Part shown: in pieces, positions 61,993 to 64,000 of the stretch
Position numbering within the stretch: the first letter of the stretch is position 1
Layout of the letters: each line of letters starts with the position of its first letter
DNA from: Paucibacter_B soli
Lineage (GTDB): Bacteria > Pseudomonadota > Gammaproteobacteria > Burkholderiales > Burkholderiaceae_C
Reading direction: 5' to 3'
Length of the DNA stretch: 64,000 nucleotides
NCBI RefSeq assembly: GCF_037482845.1
Contig: NZ_JBBHJW010000011.1
Span: forward strand, 124,001-188,000
The notes under the pieces: model-generated
Database searches by the model: none
The model's input: only the letters and a program-made list of their open reading frames with translations
Told to the model about the DNA's origin: nothing
Translations under genes and position numbers: made by a program

Positions 61993-62930
61993 AGTCCGAG
62001 GCTTTCTTCCAAGCCAAGGTGCACATTCATCGCCTGCACCGCGGCACCGCTGGCGCCCTTGCCGAGGTTGTCCAGGCGCGCCATCACGAGGATCTGCGTC
62101 TCGCTGCCGAACACGAAGATGTCGACGCGGTTCGTGTCGTTGCAGGCCTGCACGTCGAAGAAACCTTCCTCCAAGGTGGCCGGGTCGCGCAGCGGCATCA
62201 CGCGGATGAAGCGCTCGCCCTCGTAATGCGCGGCCAGTGCCTCGCGCACCTGCGCGGGCGTGCTGCCGGCGCGCAGCTGGCTCAGGTGCAGCGGCACCGA
62301 CACCGCCAGGCCCTTGTAGAAATTGCCGACGATGGGCTGGAACACCGGCGCATGGCGCAGGCCGGTGTGCGCCATCATCTCGGGCAAGTGCTTGTGCGTC
62401 AGGCCCAGGGCATAGGGGCGCGGCGCCTGCAGCTTCGCATCGCCACCCGCTTCATACTGGGCAATCATGCTCTTGCCGCCGCCCGAATAACCCGTGATGG
62501 AGGTGGCCGAGACCAGGGCATCGGCGCCCAGCAGGCCGGCATCCACCAGGGGGCGCAGCGCCAGGATGAAGGCGCTGGCATGGCAGCCCGGGTTGGCGAT
62601 GCGCTTGGCGGCGCGGATGGCCTCGCGCTGGCCCCGGCACAGCTCGGGCAGGCCGAAGGTCCAGCCCGGCACGGTGCGGTGCGCGGTGCTGGCGTCGATC
62701 AAACAGGTGTTGGGATTCGTGATCATCGCCGCGGCCTCGCGCGAGGCTGCGTCGGGCAGGCACAGAAACGCCACGTCGGCGGCGTTCAGCAGGCGCGCGC
62801 GCTCGGCAGCGTCCTTGCGTTTGTCGGCGTCAATGCGCAGCACCTCGATGTCCTGGCGCGCGGCCAGGTACTCGTGAATACGCAGGCCCGTCGTGCCCTC
62901 CTGGCCATCCACAAACACCGCGTACGTCAT
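61989..62930 (-). CDS. argC: N-acetyl-gamma-glutamyl-phosphate reductase ArgC (type 2)
   Basis: Third step of arginine synthesis: NADPH-dependent reduction of N-acetylglutamyl phosphate. The 313-residue protein is of the short type 2 group, with VFVDGQEGTTGLRIHEYL at the N-terminus (the GxxGxxG NADP loop) and the catalytic Cys in IANPGCHASAFIL. Start 62930 is chosen because it gives the family N-terminus. It is upstream of the second GNAT gene in a 4-bp overlap. Confidence 0.95.
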   Translation of the reverse strand: MTYAVFVDGQEGTTGLRIHEYLAARQDIEVLRIDADKRKDAAERARLLNAADVAFLCLPDAASREAAAMITNPNTCLIDASTAHRTVPGWTFGLPELCRGQREAIRAAKRIANPGCHASAFILALRPLVDAGLLGADALVSATSITGYSGGGKSMIAQYEAGGDAKLQAPRPYALGLTHKHLPEMMAHTGLRHAPVFQPIVGNFYKGLAVSVPLHLSQLRAGSTPAQVREALAAHYEGERFIRVMPLRDPATLEEGFFDVQACNDTNRVDIFVFGSETQILVMARLDNLGKGASGAAVQAMNVHLGLEESLGL

Positions 62931-62985
62931 GACTTCTCCAGCACAATCCAAACAAAAGGACTGAAAGCATAAAGCCAAACAAAGC

Positions 62986-63534
62986 ATGTCGGACCACCCT
63001 GTTTACCTCTTGCCCGGCTGGCAGAACTCGGACCCCGAGCATTGGCAGAGCCGCTGGGAGCGCGAGCTGGGCCACCGGCGCATAGCACAGGCCGACTGGG
63101 ATTGGCCGCGCCGTGGCGACTGGATGGCACGCCTGGACGAGGTGCTGCTGGGCGACGCCCGCCTGCCGCAACAGCCGGCCCTGCTGGTGGCTCACAGCCT
63201 GGGTTGCCAACTGGTGGCGAGCTGGGCCGAGCACAGCCGGCACACGGCGCGCGTGGCCGGCGCGCTGCTGGTGGCGCCGCCCGACACCGAACGCGAAGAC
63301 ATGCCGCCGCAGCTGCACAACTGGCGGCCGATCCGGCGCCGCGCCCTGCCCTTTCCCGCCATCGCGGTGGTGAGCAGCGACGACCCCTTTTGTGCGCCCG
63401 AGCGCGGCGCACAGATGGCCGCCGATTGGGGCGCCAAGCTGGTGATCGCCGGCGCGCTGGGCCATCTCAACAGCGCCTCCGGTCTGGGTGCCTGGCCCGC
63501 CGGCCAGGCCCTGCTGGCCGAACTCCGGCAGTAA
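62986..63534 (+). CDS. RBBP9/YdeN-family alpha/beta hydrolase
   Basis: A 182-residue serine hydrolase of the RBBP9 family. It begins VYLLPGWQNSDPEHWQSRWE, has the nucleophile in LLVAHSLGCQLVASW, Asp in VVSSDDPFCAPERG and His in AGALGHLNSASGLG, so the triad is complete. The natural substrate is unknown. It is divergent from argC and ends 16 bp before parB. Confidence 0.92.
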   Translation: MSDHPVYLLPGWQNSDPEHWQSRWERELGHRRIAQADWDWPRRGDWMARLDEVLLGDARLPQQPALLVAHSLGCQLVASWAEHSRHTARVAGALLVAPPDTEREDMPPQLHNWRPIRRRALPFPAIAVVSSDDPFCAPERGAQMAADWGAKLVIAGALGHLNSASGLGAWPAGQALLAELRQ

Positions 63535-63550
63535 GGGACAATCGCAAGCT

Positions 63551-64000
63551 ATGGTGACAAAAAAACCCAAGGGCCTTGGCATGGGCCTGGAGGCCTTGCT
63601 CGGCCCCAAAGTCAGCGAATCCGCCACGCCCGCCGGTGAGGGTGAGCCCAGCCAGCTGAGGCTGGAGCAGATGCAGGCCGGCAAGTACCAGCCACGCACG
63701 CGCATGGACGAAGGCTCGCTCTACGAGCTGGCCGAAAGCATCAAGGCGCAGGGCATCATGCAACCGATTCTGGTGCGCCCGATCGCGCCGGATGGCGCGG
63801 TGCGCTACGAGATCATCGCCGGTGAACGGCGCTTCCGCGCCGCCAAGCTGGCGGGTCTGCGCGAGGTGCCGGTGCTGGTGAAAGCGGTGCCCGACGAGGC
63901 CGCCGCGGCGATGGCGCTGATCGAGAACATCCAGCGCGAAGACCTCAACCCGCTCGAAGAAGCGCAGGGCCTCAAGCGCCTCACCGACGAGTTCGGCCTT
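63551..64000 (+). CDS. parB: Chromosome-partitioning protein ParB (5' part)
   Basis: The first 150 residues of ParB, cut by the window end. The opening KKPKGLGMGLEALLG is a typical ParB N-terminus, followed by the CTPase/nuclease-like fold with YQPRTRMDEGSLYELAESIK, IMQPILVRP and the hallmark IIAGERRFRAAKLAGL (GERRxRA), then ALIENIQREDLNPLEEA. ParB binds the parS sites in mnmG and rsmG and spreads. The helix-turn-helix and dimer domains lie beyond the window. Confidence 0.95.
   Translation, partial: MVTKKPKGLGMGLEALLGPKVSESATPAGEGEPSQLRLEQMQAGKYQPRTRMDEGSLYELAESIKAQGIMQPILVRPIAPDGAVRYEIIAGERRFRAAKLAGLREVPVLVKAVPDEAAAAMALIENIQREDLNPLEEAQGLKRLTDEFGL

Overview
The window is a GC-rich, almost gap-free bacterial chromosome segment. 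Strong G/C at third codon positions, gene content (mnmG-rsmG-parA, ubiA/ubiC, SelU, long PutA, KatG, TIGR02999-type sigma factor with a repeat-bearing Ser/Thr kinase) and perfect parS-type sites suggest a betaproteobacterium of the order Burkholderiales, probably in or near the Roseateles/Pelomonas/Mitsuaria group. That placement is inference; there is no rRNA or other definitive marker here. The right end looks close to the replication origin (mnmG, rsmG, parA, parB, two parS sites, one DnaA box).

Layout. 1-2066: end of a branched-chain amino acid ABC uptake operon (binding protein, LivH, LivM). 2122-6063: tRNA 2-selenouridine synthase, a DMT exporter with a divergent AraC regulator, and a catalase-fold haem protein. 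6064-7600: a scarred stretch with gene remnants, a split membrane ORF and a RidA protein. 7614-11250: NIPSNAP protein, tandem PilJ-N sensor-like protein, YebC-type regulator, LysE exporter, UbiA. 11237-15735: ECF-like sigma factor, Pro-Ala repeat lipoprotein and a large membrane Ser/Thr kinase, probably one signalling module. 15755-24518: SnoaL-like protein, KatG, M14 peptidase, truncated P-loop kinase, berberine-bridge-type oxidase, a bacterial lysyl oxidase, an SDR and UbiC. 24525-29607: proline metabolism (ProC, PutA, divergent Lrp-type regulator). 29733-45425: PAP2 phosphatase, c-di-GMP protein, FadH, DUF4397 lipoprotein, PstS-like protein, DUF523 and nucleotidyltransferase pair, second DMT exporter, P-type ATPase, AlkD-like protein, thioredoxin-repeat protein, NUDIX hydrolase with a coupled 57-aa ORF. 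45715-47694: an AT-richer TPR protein that looks acquired. 47923-51958: MaoC protein, then a secreted alpha/beta hydrolase and a NatAB-like ABC exporter in overlapping genes.

The most interesting part is 52407-56913: a LuxR-type regulator, a 57-aa peptide with a double-glycine leader and 12-residue mature part, a HlyD-type adaptor and a C39-peptidase ABC transporter. A 20-bp lux-box-like palindrome precedes the peptide gene and a weaker one precedes luxR. No luxI and no peptide-modifying enzyme is seen. The simplest reading is a quorum- or ligand-controlled locus that makes, trims and exports a very short peptide.

56910-64000: YkgJ cysteine-cluster protein, then mnmG-rsmG-parA-GNAT as a tight operon, an opposing argC-GNAT pair, an RBBP9-type hydrolase, and parB running off the end. 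parA and parB are separated by about 2.8 kb, and the parS sites lie inside mnmG and rsmG.
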